From Lantana camara (Eukaryota > Streptophyta > Magnoliopsida > Lamiales > Verbenaceae): a stretch of 64,000 bases of DNA. The stretch lies in the NCBI GenBank assembly GCA_037501455.1, contig CM074858.1, forward strand, positions 84,914,501 through 84,978,500. The letters are read 5' to 3'. A program made the position numbers and the translations under genes. Of this stretch, positions 46,301-57,673 are shown in pieces (position 1 is the first letter of the stretch; the number at the start of each line of letters is the position of its first letter). Under the pieces are notes generated by a model. It worked only from the letters and a program-made list of their open reading frames with translations. It was not told where the DNA came from and did no database searches.

Positions 46301-47053
46301 TGGGTTGAGGCCGAGGCAGTCCCCAAAATTACTGATGCAGTGATAAGAAATTTCCTCTGGAAGAATATAATCTGCCGTTTTGGGGTTCCGAGGGTACTCA
46401 TCTGTGATAATGGCCCTCAATTTCGATCTGAGAATACCAAGAGCTATTGTCGAGACCTCGGGATCGATCTCAGATTCACTACAGTTGGTCACCCGCAAGC
46501 AAATGGCCAAGCTGAAGTCACCAACCGAATCATTATCCAAAATCTCAAGACCCGCCTTGATGCCAAACTGGGCGCATGGGCGGACGAGCTCGACGGTGTG
46601 CTATGGGCTTATCGAACTACCCCACGGACAGCCACGGGGCAAACACCATACTCTCTGGTTTACGGATCCGAAGCCGTCATCCCATCGGAGCTGCTACACG
46701 AAACCGCGCGTGTATCACAATACCGGCTCGATAGGAATACGAAGATCAGAGCCGAAGATCTAGATGTGATTGAAGAAAGTAGAGAGCGTGCCTATCAGAA
46801 GCTCAGGCAGTACAAGGCAGCAGCAGCCCGGTCGTACAATAAGCACGTACGACCCAGATCGTTTCAGATCGGGGACCTAGTGCTAAAAAAGGTCGAGGTC
46901 TTGCAACATGTCGGAAAACTTGAGCCTAACTGGGAAGGACCTTATCGCGTCACGGAGATCGGGAAAAACATGGCCTACAGGCTCGAAGACATGACCGGGG
47001 AACCGTTACCCAGACCGTGGAACGCGCACAACTTGAAGAAGTTTTACACTTAG
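43303..47053 (+). pseudogene. TAT element pol: protease, RT, RNase H, second RNase H, integrase; one stop
   Basis: One frame runs from the MITE edge to TAG at 47051-47053 except for a TAA at 46004-46006. Domains in order: protease (KCLVDNGSSSNIIPY, DNGS where DTGS/DSGS is usual); reverse transcriptase (WRMCNDFTDLNKACPKD, active site YVDDM near 44,520); RNase H (about 44,850-45,290); a second, archaeal-type RNase H (MYTDGSSTSQGGG, TNNEAEYEALVAGL, VTDSQLVAGQV; about 45,350-45,720); integrase (about 46,010-47,050) with DDE residues in WGIDIIGPF, CDNGPQF and GQAEVTN. In the integrase HHCC region only the second Cys is clear (SRKCQKHG). Inactive as it stands because of the stop, which lies between the RNase H and integrase parts, and the separation from gag. 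Confidence 0.93.
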
Positions 47054-47269
47054 CTTTCAAATTTATTTCAGAATTGTAATAGTCGAAGAGGTCGAATTCG
47101 CCTGAGAATCGATCTCTGATCAGTCCATTAATTCACATGTTTTGGGGTATCCGACTAAAGTCAATCCGCAATCCCGCACCAGGCCACTATCCCCTCGATT
47201 AAGCTCTCATTCGACCTACGGTCATGAGTCGAGGAGGGAGTGAGCCACCCCGCATCCGATCGTTAGACC

Positions 47270-47597
47270 GAGATCCAACGAGGTCGTTTCTAGACCCAAA
47301 GAGATCCTAAAAAATCCTAACGTATTTAATGCCTTTTGAATCATAGTTAGAGATCGAGATCCAACGAGGTCGTTTCCAGACCCAAGGAGATCCTAAATCC
47401 TAACGTATTTAATACCTTTTGAATCATAGTTAGAGATCGAGATCCAACGAGGTCGTTTCTAGACCCAAGGAGGTCCTAAGTCCTAACGTATTTAATGCTT
47501 TTAAATCAGTTAGAGATCGAGATCCAACGAGGTCGTTTCTAGACCCAAGGAGACCCTAAGTCCTAACGTATTTAATGCATTTTTAATCATTTCCAGA
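47270..47597 (+). repeat. Minisatellite of about 80-86 bp units in the TAT 3' internal region
   Basis: Four units start GAGATCCAACGAGGTCG at 47270, 47356, 47439 and 47519, each continuing with GACCCAA.GAG.TCCTAA and ACGTATTTAATG. More degenerate AGATCCAAGGAGATCG words follow to about 47,710. Tandem repeats between pol and the 3' LTR are common in TAT elements. No coding sequence is seen from 47054 to 48140. Confidence 0.85.
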
Positions 47598-48140
47598 AAT
47601 TAATGATCCAGAGATCCAAGGAGATCGTTCAAGATCCGAGGAGATCCAGAGATTAATAATCTTCGAAAAGAAAGATCTAGAGATCCAAGGAGATCGTTTT
47701 AGACCCAAAGGGGTCCAGAGATTATCGCGTCTCAGAGATCGCTATCGATCCGACGAGAACGCAGCGAATGGAAAAACGCCCAAGGAAAAATGCGAACGCC
47801 CAATGAAGCTAGATCGACGTCCAAAAGAGATCGAATAGCTTCATGAGCCAATCGATCCGAAAGCGATAAGAATCTAAGCTGAGGTAAGCGAAACCTAGGT
47901 CGACAAACCACACGCATACCGGATCGAATTAATGTTCAACTTGCAGAAAAAGAAACATGGGAAACATAATTCATTCATGAATCGATCTCAAAATTAGAAA
48001 AGATCGATCTTACCTAGCGCATCGAGCTCACCACGCGACGTGGCTCGATGGGCAAGTGTTCAAAAACCAAATTAAAAACAAGTATTCACACAGCCACAAC
48101 CCGGCTGCGAGGTCTAAACAATTAGCTACAAGGGGAGAAT

Positions 48141-49002
48141 TCAGTCGATCTCGACGGGCTCGGAAGGGGATTCCTGGGCAGTTCGGCGAAGTGACCGCTC
48201 GAGCTCCCTGATGGTGGGAAGGAAGCTTTCGATGTGAACCGGCGGAGGGAGCTCGCACTCTACCCGACGTTTCTCTTTCTTGGCCTGAGCGATCTCAATG
48301 GCATGGCTGTATTTGAAGGTCGCCCAATCGATCTGGATCGGCTCTTCTTCCTCAGGAAGGTCAGGAGCGCAAGGATCGGGAAGCAGTGGGCCGATCGAGT
48401 CAAAGTTGAAGTTGGGGACAATGGCGCCCTGGGCTTTGAGCTGGTTCACGGCAATTTGGAACCCCTCCGCCAGGTCCTTCTGACCCACGATCAGGCTCGC
48501 CTCCTCAAAGCCGGGGCCTTCCATGAATTCGCGAACGGCATACCGCTCGATCTCCAGCTTGCACTTCTTCATTTCTTCCGCTGCTTTGACGATCTTCACC
48601 CGGGCCAAATTGAAGACCTCATTCCGCCCCTCCTCCTTCGAGGCAGCTCTAGCAGTCTCGAGCTCCTTGGCGAATTCTTCCTTCATCTGGGCCAGCTCGT
48701 TCGCATGAGCCTTCTCCGCTTCCTTCAGGGCCTCCTGCGAGCTCGCCCACTGGGCTTCCAGAGTCTGCTTCTCCTCGACCCTCTTTCTCTTCTCCTCGCG
48801 GGCTTCCCTGAGCTCCTGCTCGAGCTGTTCGACCCTCTCGGGGTTCGCCGAAACGAGCCGGCCCTTCATCAGCTGGTACTTTTCCTTGTACTTTTCCTTG
48901 CCAGCCTTGAAGACCTCAGCTTCGTGGATCGAATTGATAAGGACGGGGAGAACATCCTGAGAACGAGTAGCGAGATCGAATTAGTCCGATCCCCTGGAGT
49001 TC

Positions 49003-49033
<31 letters not shown>

Positions 49034-50762
49034 CAACTTACACCGAAAAGACCTCTGGCAGCCTGATACCTCTTCTGCCTCGCCGACCTCTGAGAGAGCC
49101 TCTTCTGCTCATCGATTATGCACGCGGAGTTGAAAAGGGCAGCTAGCAGTTCGGGATCGGCCTTGCCAAACGCCAGAGCTCGTTTGGTCCCGTCGGCCTT
49201 TTCGAGCTCTAGACCTGCAGGCCATTGGGGAAGGGGAGTCTTGGGAAAGTTCAAGAGCTGGGCCTCCTCATCGGACTCGTCAGAATCCTGCAGTTCATGG
49301 ACCAGTTCTCTAAATGGTCTCTTGCCTACCCCATGCCTCGCCTGAACAAACTCGGGTTGAGAATCAAAATCTTCGTCAAAATATAAAGGCAGATGATCGA
49401 GATTTATTACTTGTTCGACGTCCTCTTCGACCTGACCGCTCGGCTGCGCGGACGACCCAGCTTGACCTTCGAGCTCTTGGCCACGGAGTGGCTCCCCAAC
49501 GGTCTGCTCCGCCAGATCGGCATCCAGGTCGCGCAATTCCTTTGAGCACCTTTCCTGCTGAGCTCGCTGGGCCTCAGGCAGGGCATTGATGATTGCTCGA
49601 GCAGCCTCCGCCACAGGTCTCAGCTCGTCGGGTGCGGCATTCCTCTGGTTCATCGCCCTCATTCTCGCAGCTCGAGACATTATCAATGGACGTAGATCTG
49701 CGAAATGAAAGATTCAGTTCGACGAAATGGATCGAAAAAGCAAATAAAAGATTTAAGGACCCTGATCGAGTAGAGGTCCGGTCGAAGTAAGAGCATACCA
49801 AAGCGAAAGTTCTTTTTATGAAGCCCGGTTATAATGCCCGCTTCGACCAGATTCCCCGTTCTCGTCAGGTTGGTATGATCTAAAAGCCCCATATTGGTCA
49901 ATAGTTCGAAGTGACTGTGGAGCCAGGTCGACGACTTGGTCACGAGCCGTCGTGGGCCGTTATCCCCCCAAGTGATCCGGAAGCGGGGAACGATGGGAAG
50001 GTCGATGAAGAAGAACTTGGACTTCCAATTGATGCCATGCGAGGTAGACGGGATCGATACGATCTTCCGGTTCGGCTTAGATTGGAGATTGAAATACCCT
50101 ACCCCGGATTTGGTGGCACTGTTAAGCGTGAAAAACTCCCCAAAGTCCCAGATCTCCGGCTCGAATCCCAGGCACTTCATGGTGATGATCATACAATGCA
50201 TCAGAGAGAAGGAATTCGGGGTTAGCTGGGAAGGGCATAAGTTGTACCGAACCAAGAAATCTGAGATGACCCGGGGAAGGGGAAGCCTGAACCCATACTT
50301 GACGGAGGAGTAATACATGCCAACCGATCTCAGACCCCTCGGTCTCTCGAAGGTCTCCCCCTCCTCCGGCCTCCGAACCGCGTACTGAGGACCTAACCCC
50401 AGTAGCCGCGTGACCTCCGCGAGCTCCTGAGAGGTTATCTTGGAGAACCTCTCAGAAACGTGTGAGAGAGTCCTGTACACATGGGGAGGTCGCGCGGGAG
50501 GGTTCCCGACCTGTGTCACGGGTTCTCCATCTTGTCCCTCTCCGACCTCTTCTCCAACTTCCCCCTCCGGCTCGTCTAAAAGCCCAATGGGTCGCCGTAC
50601 CCTCGATGTCGATGCCTGACCCCCTCTGTTTGCCGTCGGAGCTCCGTCCCTTCCGGAAATCGGTCCGGAGTTGAGCTCGAAATTCTCATCCGGTGAAGGT
50701 GGGACCGGCAGGTCTTCCTCTCGTTCTGGCGACGGCGTAAACGCTACCTGATTGTGAGCCAT
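48141..50762 (-). CDS. Antisense spliced gene of the TAT element (811 aa, putative gypsy-type transposon domain)
   Basis: Three minus-strand exons, 50762-49799, 49697-49042 and 48956-48141, joined by short GT-AG introns of 101 and 85 bp (second donor GTAAGT), give 2436 nt, open throughout. The ATG at 50762 (MAHNQVAFTPSPE) is the first downstream of a TATA box at about 50,905. The N-terminal half matches the plant family annotated as putative gypsy-type transposon (YGFRLPLPRVISDFL, LCPSQLTPNSF, WKSKFFFIDLP; residues about 150-290). The middle is acidic and the C-terminal third is a long coiled coil (residues about 560-690) with an acidic tail. Function is unknown. TAT elements are known to carry antisense ORFs. 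Sense-strand open frames here are shadows. The gene is intact although gag and pol are not. Confidence 0.8.
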
Positions 50763-50899
50763 AAAGGTGGAAAGGGAAAACTTTTTACCTCTGAAAAGGC
50801 CGAGTTCGGAGACGAAAGTTGCCGGCGAGCTGATCACAACCAGAGCAGTTCGATTCTCAGAGTATGGTAAGTAGTGAAATGAGGCTGAGGCAGGACCCC

Positions 50900-50913
50900 T
50901 CCTATATATAGGG
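50900..50913 (-). promoter_or_regulatory. TATA box for the antisense gene
   Basis: The minus strand reads CCCCTATATATAGGAGGGG, a strong TATA centred near 50,906, about 145 bp upstream of the antisense ATG. No other ATG lies between about 50,880 and 50,762 on that strand. Confidence 0.65.
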
Positions 50914-51130
50914 GTTGAAAAGTAATGCCTCGAAATACGAAACGACGCCATAATTACCCCGCATGCGCCTATCCTATGGAAGGTCGCGTCGCATTAAATG
51001 CTTTGTCGGACCGATCTGGCTTAAGAAGTCACGTCCGTAACTGAGACGACGGCTCGATTCCAACGGTCATGACGGTTCCCCTATCCATCGTCAGTTCGAT
51101 GAAATTACCACTGTGAAGATTCACATCGGT

Positions 51131-51145
51131 AATTTGGGGGGCCTC
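51131..51145 (+). other. Polypurine-like tract before the 3' LTR
   Basis: AATTTGGGGGGCCTC directly precedes the TGAT start of the 3' LTR. The G6 run is the likely plus-strand primer; the CCTC interruption is unusual for a PPT. Confidence 0.55.
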
Positions 51146-51901
51146 TGATATGGCATAATAGTACAGGGCCACGTGGCCGCGCCCTGTTGGTACCACGTGG
51201 ACCCTCACACCGACCTGGACAAACCAAAACGACCTCCTGGACAGGTCATCAGATCGATATCAAGTCCTCAGGTCATCAGGTTTGTTTAAAGACACCAAAT
51301 CGATGGGTATACCATGCGATCATCAGATCAACAGATCGATCTACTCTCTTCTATGAGGAAACCCACAGCATTAAGGGGCCCGGAAGGCGATATCGATCTC
51401 ATACGTCACCGGACACCCGAATACTGTAAAGCACTCCTGTCGGGACACGTGTGCCCTTCCCATTCCCTGGAACAGGCGTACTACGGCTCATTAATGACCG
51501 TCAGTCCCTGCTTTTACCCAAAGGGGAAAGAAGGTACAAACGACCCGCCTCAAGCCGGTTCCATCGTCCGACACCCAGATCGGTGATTGGCAACGCCATT
51601 AATGCACACCTACAGTACACACACTACTGTGTCATTTGGCCACGGCTATAAATACTCGCCCTTTGAACAGTAGTTGGTAGGCTTTTAATACGCATTCAAT
51701 TGCATTTATTCTCTCTCTAAAGAGCTCCATTACTGACTTGAGCGTCGGAGTGCCAACCTTGGGTACCACCCCAAGTCCCCCAAGTTGGTTTCGAGCTCAC
51801 GTTTGCTAGTGCTTTCAGGTCGATAAAGAACCCACTCAAACAAATTCTTGACTGATTGACCCATATCTGACAGCCAGATCGACCAGATTTGAGCCAGATC
51901 A
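51146..51901 (+). repeat. 3' LTR of the TAT element
   Basis: 756 bp, TGATATGGCATAAT...GAGCCAGATCA, followed by the target duplication AGAGT. The differences from the 5' LTR are four transitions, a missing G near 51,679 and the absence of the 14-bp duplication. Its own TATA box is near 51,647. It points towards the DHQS gene that starts 390 bp further on. Confidence 0.96.
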
Positions 51902-51906
51902 AGAGT

Positions 51907-52291
51907 TACTAGTAAGTTATTAAAATCAATTTGAATACATGATATGATTTGATCTAAATATAAGTGTAACAATTTTGACCCCTCATTTACTGAAAAGATT
52001 ATAAGAAATAAAAAAACGAAAAATAAATCCTCACCTACTAAATTACATCACATGCTATTACATTTTATTCTCCAATTCTTAATAAAGAAAATTAAAAATA
52101 AGGAAAAAGGAAAAATGAATTCACCTACCACCCACCAAACCAGAATATCAGAACACCTAACAAACAATCAAATGCAAGTAAGAGCAATCACAATGCTAAA
52201 AAATCGACCATTAATAAACGCCCATATTGAATAAGAGCCGACGCCACTAATCCTCTACCGCCGCCGTGCTCCGCCGCCGCCCCCACCGCCA
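51907..52291 (+). promoter_or_regulatory. DHQS upstream region (promoter and 5' leader)
   Basis: 385 bp of AT-rich sequence between the retrotransposon and the DHQS ATG. It must hold the leader and the proximal promoter. I see no unambiguous TATA box. Anything that lay further upstream was displaced 11.9 kb by the TAT insertion. Confidence 0.5.
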
Positions 52292-55200
52292 ATGGCTGCT
52301 GCTTCGTCTTCATCCTTCTGCCCCAATCGCACTCTGTTCGTCTCCACCTCTTCCCACAAACACAATCAAGTCTCCTCACTTCACTCGCTTCTGCGCTTCC
52401 CTAACGCCTCGTCTTCGCTTTCGTCGGGGTGTCGTATATCGTTTGATGCTCATAATCGTAATTGTGCGCTGAGGGTGAAGGAGTCGGCGACACCTGCTGC
52501 TCCTGTGATGGATCAATCTGCTTCTTCTTCTTCTTCTCCTGCGGTTCCTACGATTGTAGAGGTCGATTTGGGGAATCGGAGCTACCCGATCTATATTGGC
52601 GCCGGACTTCTCAATCAACCTGAGCTGCTCCAAAGGTATTTGATTGCTTACGGCGTGCATTGATTTGTTACGACTTTTATGTGTAACTTCTTATTTGAAG
52701 TTAATGAACTGCTTCGCCATCGGTTTCCTTGTTGCTTCAATTCCAGAGTCGGAAATGATGTCTTTTGCGTCTGAAATATGTGCAGAAGGATATGAATTGT
52801 GGGGGTTAATTCAATCATTTACGGGTAGTTTAAAATGATGTATACGTTGCTTGATAAGAATTTGCAATTTTAGTTGATTAGTACGTTCCTTTGTGCTACG
52901 GATGAATGTTTTGAGCACTGTCTTGTCTTAGGACAAGAGTTGTTGTCTGAATTCTGGTTTAAGCTATTAAAGTTGAACTTAATTCCATCGTCTTTTGTAA
53001 ACTTTGGCGGGTTTGAGTTTGTGCCGGCTTGCATATTAATGGGCATTGACGATCACTGGTAATGTTAAACTGTTTGCACGATGTTTAAGTGATGGTATCT
53101 TTATTAAGCCCAACTCACAAATAAGAAGTTTTTTAGTACCATTAACGGGAGCTAATACTCTGTAATGTGGAGTGATTACATGTTCTTTCAAAAACTAAGA
53201 ACCTATGCTCAATATCTTCTTATTACCATTTGTGACCTGCAAGAAAATAATGAATCTTTTGACCAGGGCTTGACCTTTATGTAATGTGAAACCTATTACT
53301 TCAATTGCTATTAACTACCTAGTGATCTTACGTAATTCACAAAATAATAACTTAATGTTGTGCTTCCTCTCCCTTCATTGGATAAAAAACATTGAAACTC
53401 ACATATACCTTGACCTTTATTGTGGTTATTTAAATGGAAGTATCATATATGTTGCTTATGGAACTATGCTGAATATGAGTGTATTGAACTGCATGGAAGA
53501 AAGGAAATGTGCCATGCATATCTCCAATCATGCTTTTCACAAGTTCAGTATAGGCATTAAAGATGGGTTGAGGTTGAGAAAGGTTAAATATTTCATTGTC
53601 TGGAGTTCACGGTAGCAATACTTTTTAAGATCTTTTTTTTTTTTTTTTTTTTTTTCATTTTTTTTGGTGATTGGTGTTTGTTTGGTAGGTTTGGATTTTC
53701 AAAATCTGTTGGTTTTGTCTTTTCAATTCTAAAGACATGCTATTTCTATTATGTATGTAGTTATTTTGCCTCAGGCAGTTCTTTTCTTACCATGTTACTT
53801 GAGCATCTTAATAGTTTCTTTTCTCACCTAATTTTAGGTTCATAGTTTGAATTTTGAAACCCATATCCAGTTTCAAGTGACATAGATTTGTGGGAGTGTT
53901 TACTTGTCATTATGTGGCTGAATCAGAATATTGAATATGATAGCTTAGTTAAGTTAAAAGTTTCCTTGAAACAGCACCAAAGCTTCTTCCAAATGGTGTG
54001 TCAGATTCCACCCTTTTCTCTTGTTCCCAAATTTGTCCTCCCCCACCTTGACCTTTTTTTATAAAATAATGTATATCAATTTTCTGCCTTTCTTTTTATT
54101 TACATAGACCTGATTCCCCAGCCGTTCACATATGAAGATGATTTTGACTGGACCATTCTATTTTGATTTAGTTGTCTACTTTCCGGTTATCCTCAAATTG
54201 CTATTGTGTTACAGGCATGTTCATGGCAAGCAAGTACTTGTGGTCACCAACACCACAATTGCACCATTGTATCTAGATAAAACTATCTGGGCTTTGACGG
54301 AAGGAAACCCCAATGTCAAAGTTGAGAGTGTAATTTTGCCTGATGGGGAGCAATATAAGGACATGGTGCGATGGATTTGCTTTTCAGCTTGTCATATGAT
54401 AATAATTTAGATCATTTGAAACTGGTCAGATCTCACTACTCCATGCTTTCCCAGGAGACTCTAATGAAAGTCTTTGACAAAGCAATTGAGACACGAATGG
54501 ATAGGCGCTGCACATTTGTTGCTCTTGGTGGTGGAGTCATTGGTGACATGTGTGGATATGCAGCAGCTTCTTATCTACGAGGAGTGAATTTCATTCAGAT
54601 TCCCACAACTGTTATGGCTCAGGTCCTAATCTGAATGAGTACTTGCGTCATCATATGTGCATATATACTTGAATATAGTGTCTGATGATTTTGTTGAACT
54701 CATTACTGATATACTGCTGTCATCTTTCTTAGGTAGATTCTTCAGTTGGGGGTAAAACTGGAATAAACCACCCGCTCGGAAAGAATTTAATTGGAGCATT
54801 CTACCAACCACAGTGTGTGCTTGTAGACACTGACACCTTGAACACATTACCAGATCGAGAGTTAGCTTCAGGGCTTGCGGAAGTCATTAAATATGGACTT
54901 ATCAGAGATGCTGAATTTTTTGAATGGCAGGAAAAGAATATGCATGCACTGATGGCAAGGTAAAATTTCTAGCCTGTGACCCCCCTGTAGTCCTGGATTT
55001 ATTATGGGTACTGGATACCTAGTATGGTGATATTTAAATTTCATTCTCCTTTTCATTTTCTTGGCTGTCTAAATTTGTTGAACATCAAGACGGAAAGAGA
55101 AACATTTTGGAAACATGTGAAAAAGTAATCTTGGGTGTGATGAATGAGAAAACTTCATTAGCATTTATGTTTCGTTTAGAGTAATCAAATTTTACGTGGA

Positions 55201-56900
55201 TTATGTTTTCTTTTCTCAACTAGAAGGTATTTCTTCACTTGTGCTGGTCTCTTCTTTTCTTCATCTTTATCCCACAAGTACAGGCTGGTATCTGAATAGA
55301 AGGTGATCTGGAAATTACTTTCTTATAGAAGCTCTGGTAGTGGATCTTTGTCTATGAGGATGCACTGTTGTTTCTTATGGGTCATTTGACCTGTAATCAT
55401 AATGAATTTGCTCCGTTGCAGAGACCCGGATGCATTTGCTTATGCAATCAAGCGCTCATGTGAAAATAAGGCTGTGGTTGTGTCCTTAGATGAGAAAGAA
55501 AGTGGGCTGAGGGCAACATTGAACTTGGGCCATACCTTTGGTCACGTGAGTCCCAATTTAAAGATACTTGCTTATTAAATGGCTGATGAGAAAAATTGCA
55601 CTTGATTCAGTTGTTGAAACTGAGCAATATTAAAATTATTTAGTTCCAAAAAATTGTTATTAGGGGTTTGTAAAAATTTCCGCTTTTGGAGAAACTACAA
55701 GAGAAGCTGAAGTTGTAAAATGTAGTAGTGGAAGTAATGAGTATTTGGGGGAATTAAAAAAAAAAAAAAAAAAAGAAAGTTAAAAATGAAGTCAGTTGAG
55801 TGTTTACAAAGACAAGTTGAGAGACACTTTTATTAGACAAATTCACTCTTATATTTAGGTAAATAACCTAGAGACAAGAAGTTTATTTGTTTGATTCTTC
55901 GATTCTTCAAGGTACAATTTGGTTTTCCAAACACCCCAAAGTGCTTGAAAAAAGACCAAAAAAAATAGTGCTATTTCTTTTTTTTCTTTTATTTTTTATA
56001 TATGTAGAGTTTGCAAACACACTGTAAATCTGCTTTACCCAATTCATTATTCTGGAATGACCTTTACTTCCAAAAAATGTCATTATTTCTACTTTACCTT
56101 GGGAATTAATTTGTTTTACTTCTGATATATGAACTTATTTTATTAAATTCTCTGACCTAATGTGTTCTCTCCATTGATATCACAGGCAATCGAGACTGGT
56201 GTTGGGTACGGGCAGTGGCTTCATGGGGAGGCTGTTGCTGCTGGAACAGTATGCAACTCTGTTAACTAGAACAACAGTTATTCTTGATCAATGTAATTTT
56301 CTGTGCTTGAAAGATGCTGTTTACATATTTTCAGGTAATGGCAGTAGACATGTCTTACCGTCTTGGCTGGATTGATGATTCATTAGTAAAGCGCGTGCGA
56401 TCGATCCTGCAACAAGCCAAGTTACCTACAGCACCTCCAGAAACAGTTACTGTTGACATGTTTAAGTCTGTCATGGCGGTAAGGAATACTAATACACTCA
56501 CATAAATCTATGTTCTTTTTTGTGGGGCGAATTATTTTTACTACCCTTATGGTCAGGAAAAATTACAAATTAATCTCTCTGGTTTGACAAATTATAGTAT
56601 GTTCTTTGACAATTGCAACATTCGTCAGCAACTACACCATAATTCCTCAGACCTGATGGATTAAATTCATAATATCACCTAACCTCGGAGTAGTAAACGT
56701 AATTCGCCTTTTTTTCTTTTAAAAAAACCTTTAATTATGTGAGATTTGATTTCAAAATTGAAATGCAGGTGGATAAAAAGGTTGCTGATGGTCTGCTAAG
56801 GCTGATCCTCTTGAAAGGCCCTTTAGGCAGTTGTGTATTCACTGGTGATTATGACAGACAGGCTCTTGCCGACACGCTGCACGCATTTTGCAAGTCTTGA
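52292..56900 (+). CDS. DHQS: 3-dehydroquinate synthase, plastid, 8 exons
   Basis: The enzyme (NAD and metal dependent) turns DAHP into 3-dehydroquinate, the second step of the shikimate pathway in plastids. Exons: 52292-52635, 54215-54365, 54455-54622, 54733-54959, 55422-55545, 56186-56248, 56335-56478, 56769-56900; all GT-AG, summing to 1353 nt (450 aa plus stop), as in other plants. Residues 1 to about 85 are Ser-rich with few acidic residues, a chloroplast transit peptide. The glycine-rich nucleotide motif [15 protein letters not shown] is at 188-202 and [19 protein letters not shown] follows. Metal ligands are Glu271 (GLAEVIKYG), His334 (LNLGHTFGH) and His351 (WLHGEAV). It ends DTLHAFCKS. 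All key residues are present and it looks functional. The first intron (1.6 kb) is the longest. Confidence 0.97.
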
Positions 56901-57286
56901 GTTTACTTTTGATTGTAGTATTGGAGAACTTGCGTCTTTTGTGTTTGTATTTTCCTTTTTTTTTTTTTATTTTTTTAATGTAGTTTTGTTTAACTGATAA
57001 GGTAATTCCTGTACTATTTCATGAAGGGGCCTTTCAATGCCATGTTGGACAAACGACGTCAAACGTCAGTTGCAAGTGAGAGTGTTAGTGGTATTCTCAT
57101 TAATAATGTTGATGATTTATGGGAGACTTTTCAATAATAGTACATTTTGACAATGACATTTCAAAAATGGTGTAAGACGTTAATTCAGAAAACGTCTTTC
57201 CAAAACCATGACAAAGTTGATATTTTCTTATAAATCAATACAATAATTTTTATAATATTATATTTTGACCCACAATACTTTTCAAA
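56901..57286. other. DHQS 3' region
   Basis: Probable 3' UTR of DHQS with a T-rich run near 56,957-56,975, then AT-rich spacer leading into the second pararetrovirus-like relic. No other feature. Confidence 0.5.
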
Positions 57287-57469
57287 ATGAAAAGATATAA
57301 TGAATATTTGACAGATCTATACAAAGAATATAATAATCATAAAAAATTATACTTAGTAGCTAGAAATAATGGACATTGGTATATCACGAAATATCATAAA
57401 TATTGGGCAGAATATTATTAAGAACATATACAAAAAACGATTTCAATACTAAAACGATTTGAAAAATAA
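57287..57469 (+). pseudogene. Relic ORF A (about 60 codons, one internal stop)
   Basis: ATG at 57287 (MKRYNEYLTDLYKEYNNHKK). A TAA at 57419-57421 interrupts the frame, which then stays open to TAA at 57467-57469, two bases before the next ATG. It is rich in Tyr, Lys and Asn. I do not recognise the product. The tight spacing to the next ORF argues that the terminal stop, not the internal one, is ancestral. Confidence 0.5.
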
Positions 57470-57470
57470 A

Positions 57471-57671
57471 ATGGATAAACAAGGAAAAATTAAAACTGAG
57501 ATAGGAAAATTGGGAAGGAAATTAGAGGTTGCAACAAAATACGATTCTATAATGAAAGAAATTTTTATATATCCAAATGAAATAAAAAATATAACAGACA
57601 ATGTTAAACAAATTGATATAATAAATACAAAATTAATAGAAAAAATATATCAACGAGAAATGAATGGATAA
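57471..57671 (+). CDS. Relic ORF B (66 aa), unknown, Lys/Ile-rich
   Basis: ATG at 57471, MDKQGKIKTEIGKLGRKLEV, ending QREMNG with TAA two bases before the next ATG. No known domain. Basic and helical. A start at the TTG upstream (57459) is less likely because ATG lies directly after the preceding stop. Confidence 0.5.
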   Translation: MDKQGKIKTEIGKLGRKLEVATKYDSIMKEIFIYPNEIKNITDNVKQIDIINTKLIEKIYQREMNG

Positions 57672-57673
57672 AA

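Larger units (their letters stand above)
40020..51901 (+). mobile_element. Complete young TAT-lineage Ty3/gypsy retrotransposon (11.9 kb)
   Basis: LTRs at 40020-40790 and 51146-51901 (TGAT...ATCA) are flanked by the perfect 5-bp duplication AGAGT (40015-40019 and 51902-51906). The LTRs differ by four transitions, one 1-bp indel and one 14-bp indel, so the insertion is recent. The internal order is PBS, gag, (MITE), protease, reverse transcriptase, RNase H, a second archaeal-type RNase H, integrase, a minisatellite, an antisense gene, and a G-rich tract. Dual RNase H and an antisense ORF are features of the TAT group (e.g. Grande, Retand). gag and pol each contain one stop codon and a MITE separates them, so this copy is not autonomous. 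Confidence 0.96.

Noticed and set aside
48234..49133. 299-codon plus-strand frame opposite the antisense gene
   Set aside because: Leu-rich translation of a coiled-coil gene's complement that runs through the poly(A) tract of an intron; the minus strand has the domain, splice sites and TATA box.
53286..53615. 109-codon frame in the first DHQS intron
   Set aside because: No domain, intronic position, no match to the enzyme; likely chance.
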